Positions 26,254 to 34,640 of a stretch of 64,000 bases of DNA are shown piece after piece. The notes beneath the pieces were generated by a model. That model made no database searches, had not been told where the DNA came from, and worked only from the letters and a program-made list of their open reading frames with translations. This DNA comes from CAVQCA01 sp963763115 (lineage in GTDB: Bacteria > Pseudomonadota > Gammaproteobacteria > UBA9214): contig CAVXNM010000033.1 of the NCBI GenBank assembly GCA_963763115.1, positions 69,131 to 133,130 on the forward strand, in the 5' to 3' direction. Positions within the stretch are counted from its first letter, which is position 1. The number at the start of each line of letters is the position of its first letter. The translations under genes and the position numbers were made by a program.

Positions 26254-28401
26254 GTGCCTGTATGCCGTCCTCATATTGCCATTGCCGGTATCGGCTTTAT
26301 CCTCGCATTCGTCGGTCTTGCTGTCGCGCCCCGGCCGGCACACCCCGGGGATATCGATACCTCCAACTGGGACTGCCAGCTGTGCGCACCCAGTAACGGC
26401 TGGGAGATCGATGCCGAGGCAGGTGCCGGCTACGTCACCGATGATGAATTCTATTTCGGCAACTACACCGGGCTGGACGACGACGGGACGTATCTGACCG
26501 GCGACGTGTTTGCCCGCTACTGGAGCACGCACGGCGATCAGCTGCGCCTCGAGGGCTATCGCCTGGGGCAGGATTCCCGCGCCATCCTCGTCAAGGGCGG
26601 CAGGCAGAGTCTGTACAAGCTGCGGGCTTCCTACCAGGCAATTCCGGTCAGACAGTACGACACCACTGTCACGCCCTACCGGGGCAATGGTTCGGACAAG
26701 TTGACGCTGCCTGCCGGGTGGGTGCGGGCGCCCTCGACGCAGGGCATGACCCAGCTCGACAGCGCGAAGCATGGCGTCGAGATCAAGCAGGACTGGGATA
26801 TCTACACGGCGGGACTCACCTACACACCGACACAGCACTGGAACTATGATGTTGACTATCGACGGACCGAGCGCGACGGGCAGGACATCTATGCAGGCAG
26901 TTTCTTCTTCAATGCCGCGGAGTTCACCCGCCCGATCGATTACCACACCGATGAGGTCGATGCCAAAGTAGGCTACACGGCCCAAGACTGGCAGCTGGGT
27001 CTGGCATACAACGGCTCATACTTCAACAACGCCAATAACAGCCTGACCTGGGCCAACGCCTACTCACCCCAGACGGCGGGCCAGAACAGCGGACAACTCG
27101 CCCTGCCCCCGGACAACCAGGCGCACCAGGTAACCCTCAGCGGTTCGATGCGACTGCCGGCTAGAACCACCGTTAATGCCAACGTCAGCCTGGGCCGCAT
27201 GAACCAGGATGACAATCTCCTGCCCTATACAACCAATACCCTTATCCCCACGTCGCCCCTGCCTGCGGGGTCGGCCGACGCCAAGGTGGATACCACGAAT
27301 GTCGATTTACGGGCGGTTACCTCACCCGTCAACAAATTCACCTTTGAAGGCAAGTTCCGTTACAACCAGCGTGATAACAAGACTCCCGAGCGGACCTACG
27401 ATTACGTGTTGACCGATTCCGTTCTCTCGCCAGTGCCGGTGAAGAACGTCGCCTATGACTACGAACGCTATAATTACACGCTGGGAGGGAGTTACCGCAT
27501 CGATGCCCGCACCCGCGTGCATGCAGGCATCGACCACGAGAATTTCAAACGCAGCGACCAGGAACGCAACGATACTCGGACCAACCGCATTTCGACCCGG
27601 CTCGATACAAGACCAATCGACATCGCGGACATGAATTTCGAGGTCTTTAAAGAACAACGTGACGGTTCCGATTACGATCCGATCACCAATGTTCCCAATC
27701 CGCAGAACCCGCTGATGCGCCTGTATAACATGGCGGACCGGGACCGTACCGGTATCAAATCCTACCTGTCCATTCTCGCCGGTGAGCGGGCCAGCTTCGG
27801 CGTGGATGTGGAAGCCAGCAAGGATGAGTACAACAATTCCACTCTCGGTCTGAAGGAAGTCAGCTACGCCGGCCTGGGTTTCGATATCTCCTATCTCATT
27901 ACAAAAGATATTACCAGCTACGCCACCACGCACTGGGAGCGCAGCAAGTCGAACCAGGCCAACAGCCAGAACTTCTCCTCCGCCGACTGGACGGCCGACA
28001 CCAACGACAAGTTCTTTACCGGCACAATCGGGCTCAAGTACCCGGGAATCATCAGAAACCTGGGTGCCAATATCGAATACACCTACGCAAAATCGACGGG
28101 ACAGATCAGTAATGATACCAGCGGAGTGGAATCCGATTTTCCCAATCTGGAAACCCGCTTCCATCAGGTCAAACTGGGGCTGGACTATCCGTACAGCAAG
28201 GCGCTGAGCCTGAAGTTCGGCTACCTGTTCCAGAAATACAACGCCGATGACTGGGCGCTGGACGGTGTTTCACCGGACACGGTACCCAACCTGCTTTCAC
28301 TCGGCGCCGATCCGCAGAATTACACCAACCATGTTGTGTTCATCGGGGTGAAGTATCTTTTCGATTCGCGCACCACGACGGTAGCGCGCCCCGGCCACTA
28401 A
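26254..28401 (+). CDS. MtrB/PioB-family decahaem-associated outer membrane protein
   Basis: A 715-residue outer-membrane barrel that sheathes an MtrA-type cytochrome. GTG 26254 is chosen because GGAGGAGGAAA lies just upstream. A signal peptide (IAIAGIGFILAFVGLAV) is followed by the CXXC motif C41-C44 in WDCQLCAPSNGW, characteristic of MtrB proteins. The rest is a regular series of amphipathic strands (for example EYNNSTLGLKEVSYAGLGFD). With the neighbouring MtrC-like and MtrA-like genes it makes a complete outer-membrane electron-transfer complex. Confidence 0.92.
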   Translation: MPVCRPHIAIAGIGFILAFVGLAVAPRPAHPGDIDTSNWDCQLCAPSNGWEIDAEAGAGYVTDDEFYFGNYTGLDDDGTYLTGDVFARYWSTHGDQLRLEGYRLGQDSRAILVKGGRQSLYKLRASYQAIPVRQYDTTVTPYRGNGSDKLTLPAGWVRAPSTQGMTQLDSAKHGVEIKQDWDIYTAGLTYTPTQHWNYDVDYRRTERDGQDIYAGSFFFNAAEFTRPIDYHTDEVDAKVGYTAQDWQLGLAYNGSYFNNANNSLTWANAYSPQTAGQNSGQLALPPDNQAHQVTLSGSMRLPARTTVNANVSLGRMNQDDNLLPYTTNTLIPTSPLPAGSADAKVDTTNVDLRAVTSPVNKFTFEGKFRYNQRDNKTPERTYDYVLTDSVLSPVPVKNVAYDYERYNYTLGGSYRIDARTRVHAGIDHENFKRSDQERNDTRTNRISTRLDTRPIDIADMNFEVFKEQRDGSDYDPITNVPNPQNPLMRLYNMADRDRTGIKSYLSILAGERASFGVDVEASKDEYNNSTLGLKEVSYAGLGFDISYLITKDITSYATTHWERSKSNQANSQNFSSADWTADTNDKFFTGTIGLKYPGIIRNLGANIEYTYAKSTGQISNDTSGVESDFPNLETRFHQVKLGLDYPYSKALSLKFGYLFQKYNADDWALDGVSPDTVPNLLSLGADPQNYTNHVVFIGVKYLFDSRTTTVARPGH

Positions 28402-28426
28402 CCCCGACGGGACTCCGCTCTTTCCT

Positions 28427-28624
28427 TTATCTGCTGGACGACCTCTTGTGCAACAGCTGTGACAGGAGCACCTCGATTTGCTCGAGGGTGAAATCGGCCA
28501 CCCGCCGTTCCTGATAGATACGGCGGTCCCTGGATACGAGCACGTCATCACTGTCAACCAGGGGAAATTCCATTGGAAGCCCCATACGCCGATCCCCAAG
28601 CTGTCTCTTGATGATTCCCATCAT
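28427..28624 (-). CDS. Small basic hypothetical protein with DRR motifs
   Basis: A 65-residue charged protein with repeated RR-containing motifs (LGDRRMG, VSRDRRIYQERRVADF). Short proteins with spaced DRR/ERR motifs are common in proteobacteria and have no known role. It is convergent with the MtrB-like gene, 25 bases away. Moderate chance of being real. Confidence 0.4.
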   Translation of the reverse strand: MMGIIKRQLGDRRMGLPMEFPLVDSDDVLVSRDRRIYQERRVADFTLEQIEVLLSQLLHKRSSSR

Positions 28625-29009
28625 GCGGCCTTAAGGATAAGTATCGAAGAAGATGCTGCAAATGCAATGCCAGATGGCATCATCCTTTCTTTTACTTGAT
28701 CCAGATCATCTGGAACTCATGCATTCCGTGAAGCAGGAGTGAGATACCACGACGCATCGCCGACACGGGCCGCACCGGGTGTAGTCGTATCACTACAAAA
28801 GTTTCCAACATGTTTCAGAGAGTTACCTGGATTTCCCTGTTCTGCCGTTGCCATACAACGACAATGCGCGCCCTCACCCCTTTCAACACCCCTGAAATCC
28901 TTCATCAAACACGAGAATCCAACCCGTTTCGACGCTTCAGAACCAACCGGCACAATTGTTGCCGTTAGATTGAGTGCGCCCGCGGGCATCATCTGAAGAG
29001 AGTTGAATC
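28625..29009. other. Intergenic region, no convincing gene
   Basis: 385 bases. A 15-base palindrome TCCAGATCATCTGGA lies at 28700-28714. The open frames here have no recognisable features. Confidence 0.35.
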
Positions 29010-29225
29010 ATGAGACAATTTACAGCGATCACCGTCCTTGTACTCGTTTTGCTATTCGTTCTTGTCGGCAGTCAGCTTTTGGATGCCACGGTTTCTCCCC
29101 CGGTAACCCGCATGGATAAAGAAGGTTCGAGTATGGACAGTACATTTGCCGCAAAGGAGCATCTCCGCTCAAGGAATTCGCCATACGATAGAACCGGTAA
29201 AACCGGCGGAATCTGGTTCTGGTAG
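29010..29225 (+). CDS. Small single-span membrane protein, hypothetical
   Basis: A 71-residue candidate with one hydrophobic span near the N-terminus (AITVLVLVLLFVLVGSQLL) and a polar tail ending GGIWFW. GAAGAGAG lies upstream of the ATG. No family recognised; the length and clean span are the only support. Confidence 0.35.
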   Translation: MRQFTAITVLVLVLLFVLVGSQLLDATVSPPVTRMDKEGSSMDSTFAAKEHLRSRNSPYDRTGKTGGIWFW

Positions 29226-29567
29226 TCGCCCATCCTGCAGTCAGGACCTGTCACAGTGTCATGGGAAACAGCAGGCGAGATCACGTCTATCGATATGCCA
29301 GCACAAACATGCCCGGATGAATCGGGGGAACAGGCTGATGAACGATACGACGGTGCCATCCACCACGCCGTCTGAAGTTGCTGTATATTCTGAACTGACC
29401 ACAAACATCCTGTGATGTGATACAACCCCGGCCGAAGCGCGCCGTGCTATTTGCTTGACGTTGCTCGCGCAGATGCCTAAATTAACACCCATGTTTCGAC
29501 AGGGCAGTATAAGAAAATGAATTCGAAGGGAAATTATTCCTGATAGAAGAATGCCAGCCAGAGAGAC
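29226..29567. other. Intergenic region upstream of the PilZ gene
   Basis: 342 bases with no gene I can support. The AT-rich part near 29500-29540 is the likely promoter of the PilZ gene. Confidence 0.3.
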
Positions 29568-29960
29568 GTGGACAGGGAAAAACGACAATACTTCAGGCTT
29601 AACACAGAGATCCCGGCTACAGTGCGTCTGCCGAAGGGAGAGATTCTTCCCACCGTGATCGTCAATCTGTCTGCCAGCGGTCTCAATTTCAGCTGCGGGC
29701 GTGACACTGTCTATCAGATCCTGCCGCAAGACCAGCGAACCCCCGGACAGGTCACGGGCGTTATGATCGAGATCCAGTTCGACTTGCAGCCACCGGCGCA
29801 ACCCCGTCTGTCGCTCAATATCAGGGCCAGGGTCATCCATTCGGAACGACTTGCCCAGGATGTTTTCCATGTAGGCATACAGTTCATCCACATCGATGAG
29901 GCCGATGTCGTGGCATTGAAGGGCTATATCGATGCGACTTTCTTGCAACAACAGACGTAG
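29568..29960 (+). CDS. PilZ domain protein (putative c-di-GMP receptor)
   Basis: A 130-residue PilZ protein. The RXXXR part of the c-di-GMP motif is RQYFR at residues 6-10, and the second part is NLSASGLNF at ~34-42 (N/DXSXXG). These are the residues PilZ domains use to grip cyclic di-GMP. The only suitable start is GTG 29568, since the upstream ATG is in another frame. It may act as a small adaptor for motility or surface attachment; context does not say which. Confidence 0.82.
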   Translation: MDREKRQYFRLNTEIPATVRLPKGEILPTVIVNLSASGLNFSCGRDTVYQILPQDQRTPGQVTGVMIEIQFDLQPPAQPRLSLNIRARVIHSERLAQDVFHVGIQFIHIDEADVVALKGYIDATFLQQQT

Positions 29961-30802
29961 ACTCGCCATCATCACGCCAGCGCGCGTCATGACGGTCTCG
30001 CGACCAACCCCCATGGATCGATTCTGTTCGGCTTGTCGACAGGTTCGCTGATCTGCCGATAGACACGGCAGTCAAACTCGAAATGATAGGAGCCATCCGT
30101 GGCAGGAGTACGGGCTCCAACGGGCTGTCCCTAGGATCTGATTTGTCCCCTGGCATCACACCGCGAAAAAAAACCGGCCCCACACCAAGCGAGGGGCCGG
30201 AAATAGCCACGGCAGTGATGGCTATGAGGAGAATATCTATGCCAGTACTCACACACCGTCCCGGCGGCGAGTAGTTATTTAGAGGCAAAACATATGCCAG
30301 TGCATGACAAACATTCATGTGACTGTAAAACAAGGGAAGTCAATCAGCAGGTCTTTCCGACGAGGTCAGATTGTGCACTAATACAGGGGCATGTTGCACC
30401 AAAATGCACCTGTACCTGCGTCACGAGCCGGTTCTTTGATGTCAGTGATCAGGGCAGAACAGTGACTTAATGAAAACCGGACAGCGTCTGCACGGATTCC
30501 GGCATAACGAACCGCTGGCAATGCAATGCCCTTCCCGCGGATTACTCTACCCGTGTCAGCCGGCTCTGGTCTACCGCCAGTGGGGTGCAAATCCGGCGAC
30601 AGGGGAAAACCGCAAGCAGTACGACTGCACTGCCGGCGGCGTCATCGGGAAAGACGTGATATCAGCGGCAACCGAACCGGTGTTTTCATTTATACTGCAT
30701 CAAGTCGACCCGGCTCTGGTCGATAGTGTCATTGCAGTTTATGCTGGCGTTAAAAATCATCTCAACCTTCCTGTTGCCGGTTTGAACCACCAGGATTCCC
30801 GG
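29961..30802. other. Long intergenic region with structured segments
   Basis: 842 bases without a well-supported gene. It contains a minus-strand terminator-like hairpin (30166-30200) and a GC-rich structured stretch at about 30540-30690 that includes GGTGCAAATCCGG and CCGCAAGCAGT. Those pieces recall the core of cobalamin riboswitches, but the order and the final box do not fit well. Frames through it lack conserved features. Confidence 0.35.
30166..30200 (-). terminator. Rho-independent terminator-like hairpin, minus strand
   Basis: Stem CCGGCCCC (30174-30181) / GGGGCCGG (30193-30200) flanked by an A-run at 30166-30173, which reads as a T-run on the minus strand. No minus-strand gene lies just upstream of it, so its transcript is unknown. 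Confidence 0.65.
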
Positions 30803-31126
30803 ATGGGTATTATGCATTCAATGTTTTATGGCTTGATCCGCGGGTGTGCGCTTGCCTGTCTACTCTGGTCGGCAAGGCTGCTGGCCTGCGAGCCCGACAT
30901 GGACGGATGCCTGGGTTGCACCGACGCCGAACTACCGGTCTGTGTAGAAAAAATTGCCGTGGAAATATGCAGCAACGGCGGTGGATTTGAATATTGCGAC
31001 AAACTAAGCGCCAAGGAGGATATCGAGAGGATTGTGCTCAGAAATACCGGGGTACACATGTCCAGGATACGCGCACTGTTGCGGGGTGCCAGCCGATACC
31101 AGCGTCCGCATCCACACCCGCATTGA
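30803..31126 (+). CDS. Small secreted cysteine-rich hypothetical protein
   Basis: A 107-residue candidate with an N-terminal hydrophobic signal (FYGLIRGCALACLLWSARLLA) and a short mature part with six or seven cysteines (EPDMDGCLGCTDAELPVC, VEICSNGGGFEYC). The C-terminus is HPHPH, a possible metal-binding tail. ATG 30803 is the first start that leaves a signal peptide; the frame is open further upstream to 30470. No family recognised. Confidence 0.45.
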   Translation: MGIMHSMFYGLIRGCALACLLWSARLLACEPDMDGCLGCTDAELPVCVEKIAVEICSNGGGFEYCDKLSAKEDIERIVLRNTGVHMSRIRALLRGASRYQRPHPHPH

Positions 31127-31700
31127 CGCTGGCGTTGCCGCCAGCCCCGGGCTTATCCTCCCGTTTCCCGTCAAGCCCGGAAATACACCGGCCGGGACCT
31201 CACTTCGCATGATCCATCCACCTATAGGGTTCCGTTACCTTCAAAATGCGCCAAGATTGTACCATCAGATCATGATTGCACCAACATGCGTCGTTTTTCT
31301 TGATCGCACAATCCCACCGCCTCGAAAAATATCCATAAATATAAACAGATAAATAATTCCTCTGGTTGGTATGGTGGTTGCATAATCATTAAACGGCTGT
31401 GTGTTGTATCGGCCCGGTACAAGCCGGACCGATCACCTGGAATGTAACTGGTCGCACTCCTGCATGTTGGATATTGAGTAACAAACGAGATGTGCAAGGA
31501 ATTGCTGGATTGTTTTCGAACAGCACTTGCACTGCTGTTTTTGATCGTAGTCCCACAGCTTCTGATAATAATAATCTGGTTCTATTTGCCGGGATGAGTC
31601 TATTCCCGCTGGAGGTCGTCGACCGGCATGCAATCGATTCTTCTCGTCTGTTCGCCTCCCTATCGTGGAGTGTGACCTGACGATATTACCGGGACCTGCT
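31127..31700. other. Intergenic region, no supported gene
   Basis: 574 AT-richer bases. A forward frame at 31399-31680 exists but has no start signal, family or sensible composition. Nothing else stands out. Confidence 0.35.
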
Positions 31701-31799
31701 ATGAAAGAGACTATTCGTGCATTCCTGTTGGGTATCCTGATACTGCTGACGGCGCTGATCCCGCCGACGATTCTTCTGGTGGAGCATTTCAGGCACTGA
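31701..31799 (+). CDS. Possible 32-residue single-span membrane peptide
   Basis: ATG 31701 opens a 32-residue frame that is almost entirely one hydrophobic span (AFLLGILILLTALIPPTILL) with a basic start and a VEHFRH tail. Such microproteins are common but only a weak GGGA lies upstream, so expression is uncertain. Confidence 0.25.
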   Translation: MKETIRAFLLGILILLTALIPPTILLVEHFRH

Positions 31800-32217
31800 T
31801 ACCGGACCATTAGTAAAACGTCCGGCAACACCACCTGCGGACAACTCGCGGGGCATGGCGCCTGCGACTGCCACACTCCGGGATTTCCATGAATTCCTGC
31901 CCGATTCCAGCCGGTTACCCATACGATGTGGCATCCAGCAATTGCTTATGCCGTCATGGTCTGCCTGTAAGTAAGTACTTCAATGATTACAACGCGTTAT
32001 TCCACTCCTGCCGCATGACGGAAGATCGGCGATCCCGGTCCGGGGGTCACACGCGCGCATGTCTGTTCGATAAATTATCATGCTAATATTCCCCACCTGA
32101 GTGTAGGGTAAGTATCATGGACCGGGTGTCGACTCCAGCTGAGATAAGGACAGCGCCGACGGGTTCGCCGGTTACCCGACATTACCCTTACATCTATAGT
32201 GACCTACTAAGGAGCTG
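31800..32217. promoter_or_regulatory. Upstream region of the MipA/OmpV gene
   Basis: 418 bases ahead of a single outer-membrane gene. The last 130 bases contain AGGGTAA near 32106 and the complementary TTACCCT near 32184, and the hairpin CGGGTTCGCCGGTTACCCG, which may be operator or leader structure. No regulator binding site is recognised with confidence. Confidence 0.3.
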
Positions 32218-32220
32218 ATG

Positions 32221-33045
32221 ATGAAAATAATAACCTTGCACGCACTGGGAACAGTGCTGGCCTGTGCCTTCGCCGCCTCAAACGCGATGGCCTATGACGA
32301 GATCTCAGGGGAAGTCGCCACCAAGGCAGGCGGGTTCCTCGGTCTCGGCGTTACCTACCGTCCGGATTACGAGGGTTCTGAGAACTATGAAGCGTGGCCC
32401 GCCCCCTTCGGCCGCTACAACATGGAAAGCGGACGTTATATCAGTCTGGGCGGCACCGCGGGCAGCGAGCACGCCGGGCGCCTCAAGATGAATATCCTTA
32501 CCAGTGAAACGGCCTGGGAAATCGGTCCGGTGCTGCAGTACCGGTTCAAGCGCGGTGGCAACGTCGAGAACAGCAAGGTCTCCCACATGCAGACGGTTCC
32601 CAATGAGCAGGAAGCAGGCGGTTTCCTCGGCTGGCATACTGGGCACCTGTTTTTGAGCATGACCGGTGTCTACGACATTTCCGGTGAAAGCGACGGCACC
32701 CTGTTTTATTTCAACGGGCTCTACCGCCTGCCGGTAACCGACAGGTTCGAGATGGCGGTTGGCGCGCAGACAACCTGGGCATCCAATAATTACATGGAAA
32801 CCTATTTCGGCGTGTCCGGCCCCAATGCCGCGAGCAGCGGTTTACCGAAATACAATGCCGGCAGCGGTCTCAAGGACGCCGGTCTGGGTCTGACCGGACA
32901 CTACAAGTTCACCAGGACCTGGGGTGTGATTGGCAATGTGAGTTATACGCGAATGCTGAACGACGCCGAGGACAGCCCCCTCGTCAAGAAGGTGGGTGAC
33001 GAGAACCAGTACACCGCGGTCGTCGCGCTTACCTACAACTTCTAG
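32221..33045 (+). CDS. MipA/OmpV-family outer membrane protein
   Basis: A 274-residue beta-barrel of the MipA/OmpV family (scaffold or antigen-type outer-membrane proteins). A signal peptide ending SNAMA is followed by FLGLGVTYRPDYEGSENYEA, the conserved start of the family, and the protein ends VALTYNF with the terminal phenylalanine of barrels. Two ATGs are adjacent; the second (32221) has the better spacing from AAGGAG. It stands alone. Confidence 0.85.
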   Translation: MKIITLHALGTVLACAFAASNAMAYDEISGEVATKAGGFLGLGVTYRPDYEGSENYEAWPAPFGRYNMESGRYISLGGTAGSEHAGRLKMNILTSETAWEIGPVLQYRFKRGGNVENSKVSHMQTVPNEQEAGGFLGWHTGHLFLSMTGVYDISGESDGTLFYFNGLYRLPVTDRFEMAVGAQTTWASNNYMETYFGVSGPNAASSGLPKYNAGSGLKDAGLGLTGHYKFTRTWGVIGNVSYTRMLNDAEDSPLVKKVGDENQYTAVVALTYNF

Positions 33046-33187
33046 CCCGTCGGTATCTACACTCGGATCCGTCGCTGTTGCGACGGGGCAGACCGGCTTG
33101 ATGTGAGGCGGGCAAGACAGGAGTTTTGCCCGCCTGTTTATATTATCTCACCTGATAACCCGCTCTCCGGCCGATACCCGCCATTGA

Positions 33188-34288
33188 TCAGGCATGGTTC
33201 GCCAATGTAACCGGCAAACGCCGGCTTCCCCAGTCCCCATGCCGGGACTCCAGAACCCCGGAACAGACGGTGTGACAATGCGGACAACGGCCATCGGCCG
33301 TCAGGTGCCATGCGGTAATGACATACCAGTCCCGTCCAATCAGCTTGCTGCCGCACTGGTGGCAATAGGTACTGTCACCCGCCTCATCGTGAACATTTCC
33401 CGTATAGGCGTAACGCACACCGTTTTTCAGGGCAATCCGCCGTGCCCGGCTCAGCGTTTCACCCGGGGTGGGCGGTTTGTCGAGCATCTTCCAGTCGGGA
33501 TGGAAGGCGGTAAAGTGCATGGGAACATCCGGTCCCAGATGCTCCACCACCCAGCGCGTCATTTCCTCCAGCTCCGTGTCCGAGTCATTTTCATCGGGTA
33601 TCAGCAGGGTGGTGAGTTCAATCCATACGCCGGTCTCTTTCTTCAGGTATATCAGGGTGTCCAGCACCGGCTGCAGGTGACCGCCGCATATCTTCCAGTA
33701 GAACCGCTCGGTGAAGGCTTTCAGGTCCACGTTGGCCGCATCCATGTAGCGGAAAAATTCCGCGCGTGGCTCCTCGCAAATATAGCCCGCTGTAACCGCA
33801 ACCGTCTGGATGCCCATCGCGTGGCAGGCCCGAGCCACATCGATGGCGTATTCCAGGAAAATCACCGGATCGTTGTAGGTGAAGGCGACGCTTCGGCAGC
33901 CCAGTTCCCGCGCCACGCGGGCGATCTTTTCGGGTGATGCCTGATCCGCGAGGGTGTCGATCTCGCGCGACTTGCTGATATCCCAGTTCTGGCAGAACTT
34001 GCAGGCCAGGTTGCACCCGGCCGTTCCGAACGACAGCACGGGCGTACCGGGCAGGAAATGATTCAGGGGCTTCTTCTCGATGGGATCGACACAGAAGCCG
34101 CTGGAGCGACCGTAGCTGGCAAGCACAATCTGCCCGCCCTGATTGGTTCTGACAAAGCAGAGACCACGCTGCCTTTCCTGTAGCTTGCAGGCACGCGGAC
34201 AGACATCACATTGCACCCGCCCGTCATCCAGCACATGCCAGTAACGTGTCGGTACGACGGAATCATCGATCATGGCATGCAACGTCAT
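33188..34288 (-). CDS. amrS: AmmeMemoRadiSam-system radical SAM enzyme
   Basis: A 366-residue radical SAM protein. The cluster motif CNLACKFC (C92, C96, C99) follows a cysteine-rich N-terminus (CDVCPRACKLQERQRG), the AmrS layout related to pyruvate-formate-lyase activases. The C-terminus has extra cysteine pairs (YCHQCGSKL, CPHCHTVC), possibly a zinc ribbon. The usual partners AmrA and AmrB are not in this window, so the biological reaction is open. It is a single gene transcribed away from the suf operon. Confidence 0.88.
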   Translation of the reverse strand: MTLHAMIDDSVVPTRYWHVLDDGRVQCDVCPRACKLQERQRGLCFVRTNQGGQIVLASYGRSSGFCVDPIEKKPLNHFLPGTPVLSFGTAGCNLACKFCQNWDISKSREIDTLADQASPEKIARVARELGCRSVAFTYNDPVIFLEYAIDVARACHAMGIQTVAVTAGYICEEPRAEFFRYMDAANVDLKAFTERFYWKICGGHLQPVLDTLIYLKKETGVWIELTTLLIPDENDSDTELEEMTRWVVEHLGPDVPMHFTAFHPDWKMLDKPPTPGETLSRARRIALKNGVRYAYTGNVHDEAGDSTYCHQCGSKLIGRDWYVITAWHLTADGRCPHCHTVCSGVLESRHGDWGSRRLPVTLANHA

Positions 34289-34640
34289 CGCTCCCGCCTC
34301 GGTAACCGGATTTAGTAACTATAGCCCAACACGGCATGCGAATGCCCCACCCGGGAAGGAATTGAAATGATCTCCCGCTCACCACAAACGGGCACGGGAA
34401 TGCAGGTGAGATAGCGTTCCAGAAAAAAACCTGGCTCGTGTGACCGGCCCGCACCCTGGACGAGCTGGTAATAACGGCACCGGGTTTTTCTGCATCAAAC
34501 CCATGGAATCATCGTGATAATACTTGACTATTTTACTAGGTTATTATACGTTTAATCCACGGTATCTGATCGGGTGAATGTTACCTGTTCAACTATTTTC
34601 AATGGGTTGGGATTTCATCGCCCGCTCCCGGAGGGTTGTC
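34289..34640. promoter_or_regulatory. Divergent region between amrS and the suf operon
   Basis: 352 bases between divergent genes. The right part is AT-rich and holds the IscR-like box at 34520-34544. A TTGACT hexamer (34524-34529) lies within this box and could serve as a minus-35 element for sufB. Confidence 0.5.
34520..34544 (+). promoter_or_regulatory. Candidate IscR type 1 operator upstream of sufB
   Basis: The 25-base segment has the length and spacing of an IscR type 1 site. Its left arm ATACTTGACTA fits completely, the centre is T-rich, and the right arm ends AGGTTAT with about three mismatches. It overlaps the likely sufB promoter. Repression of suf by [2Fe-2S]-IscR would be the inferred effect; no iscR gene is in the window. 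Confidence 0.45.

Noticed and set aside
25870..26985. 371-residue reverse frame
   Set aside because: Opposite the MtrA-like and MtrB-like genes; composition is a mirror of their codon usage.
30530..30690. c-di-GMP (GEMM) riboswitch, considered because of the nearby PilZ gene
   Set aside because: The conserved GEMM core and tetraloop receptor are not present.
31399..31934. Frames of 82-147 residues on both strands
   Set aside because: Mutually overlapping, without ribosome-binding sites or recognisable domains.
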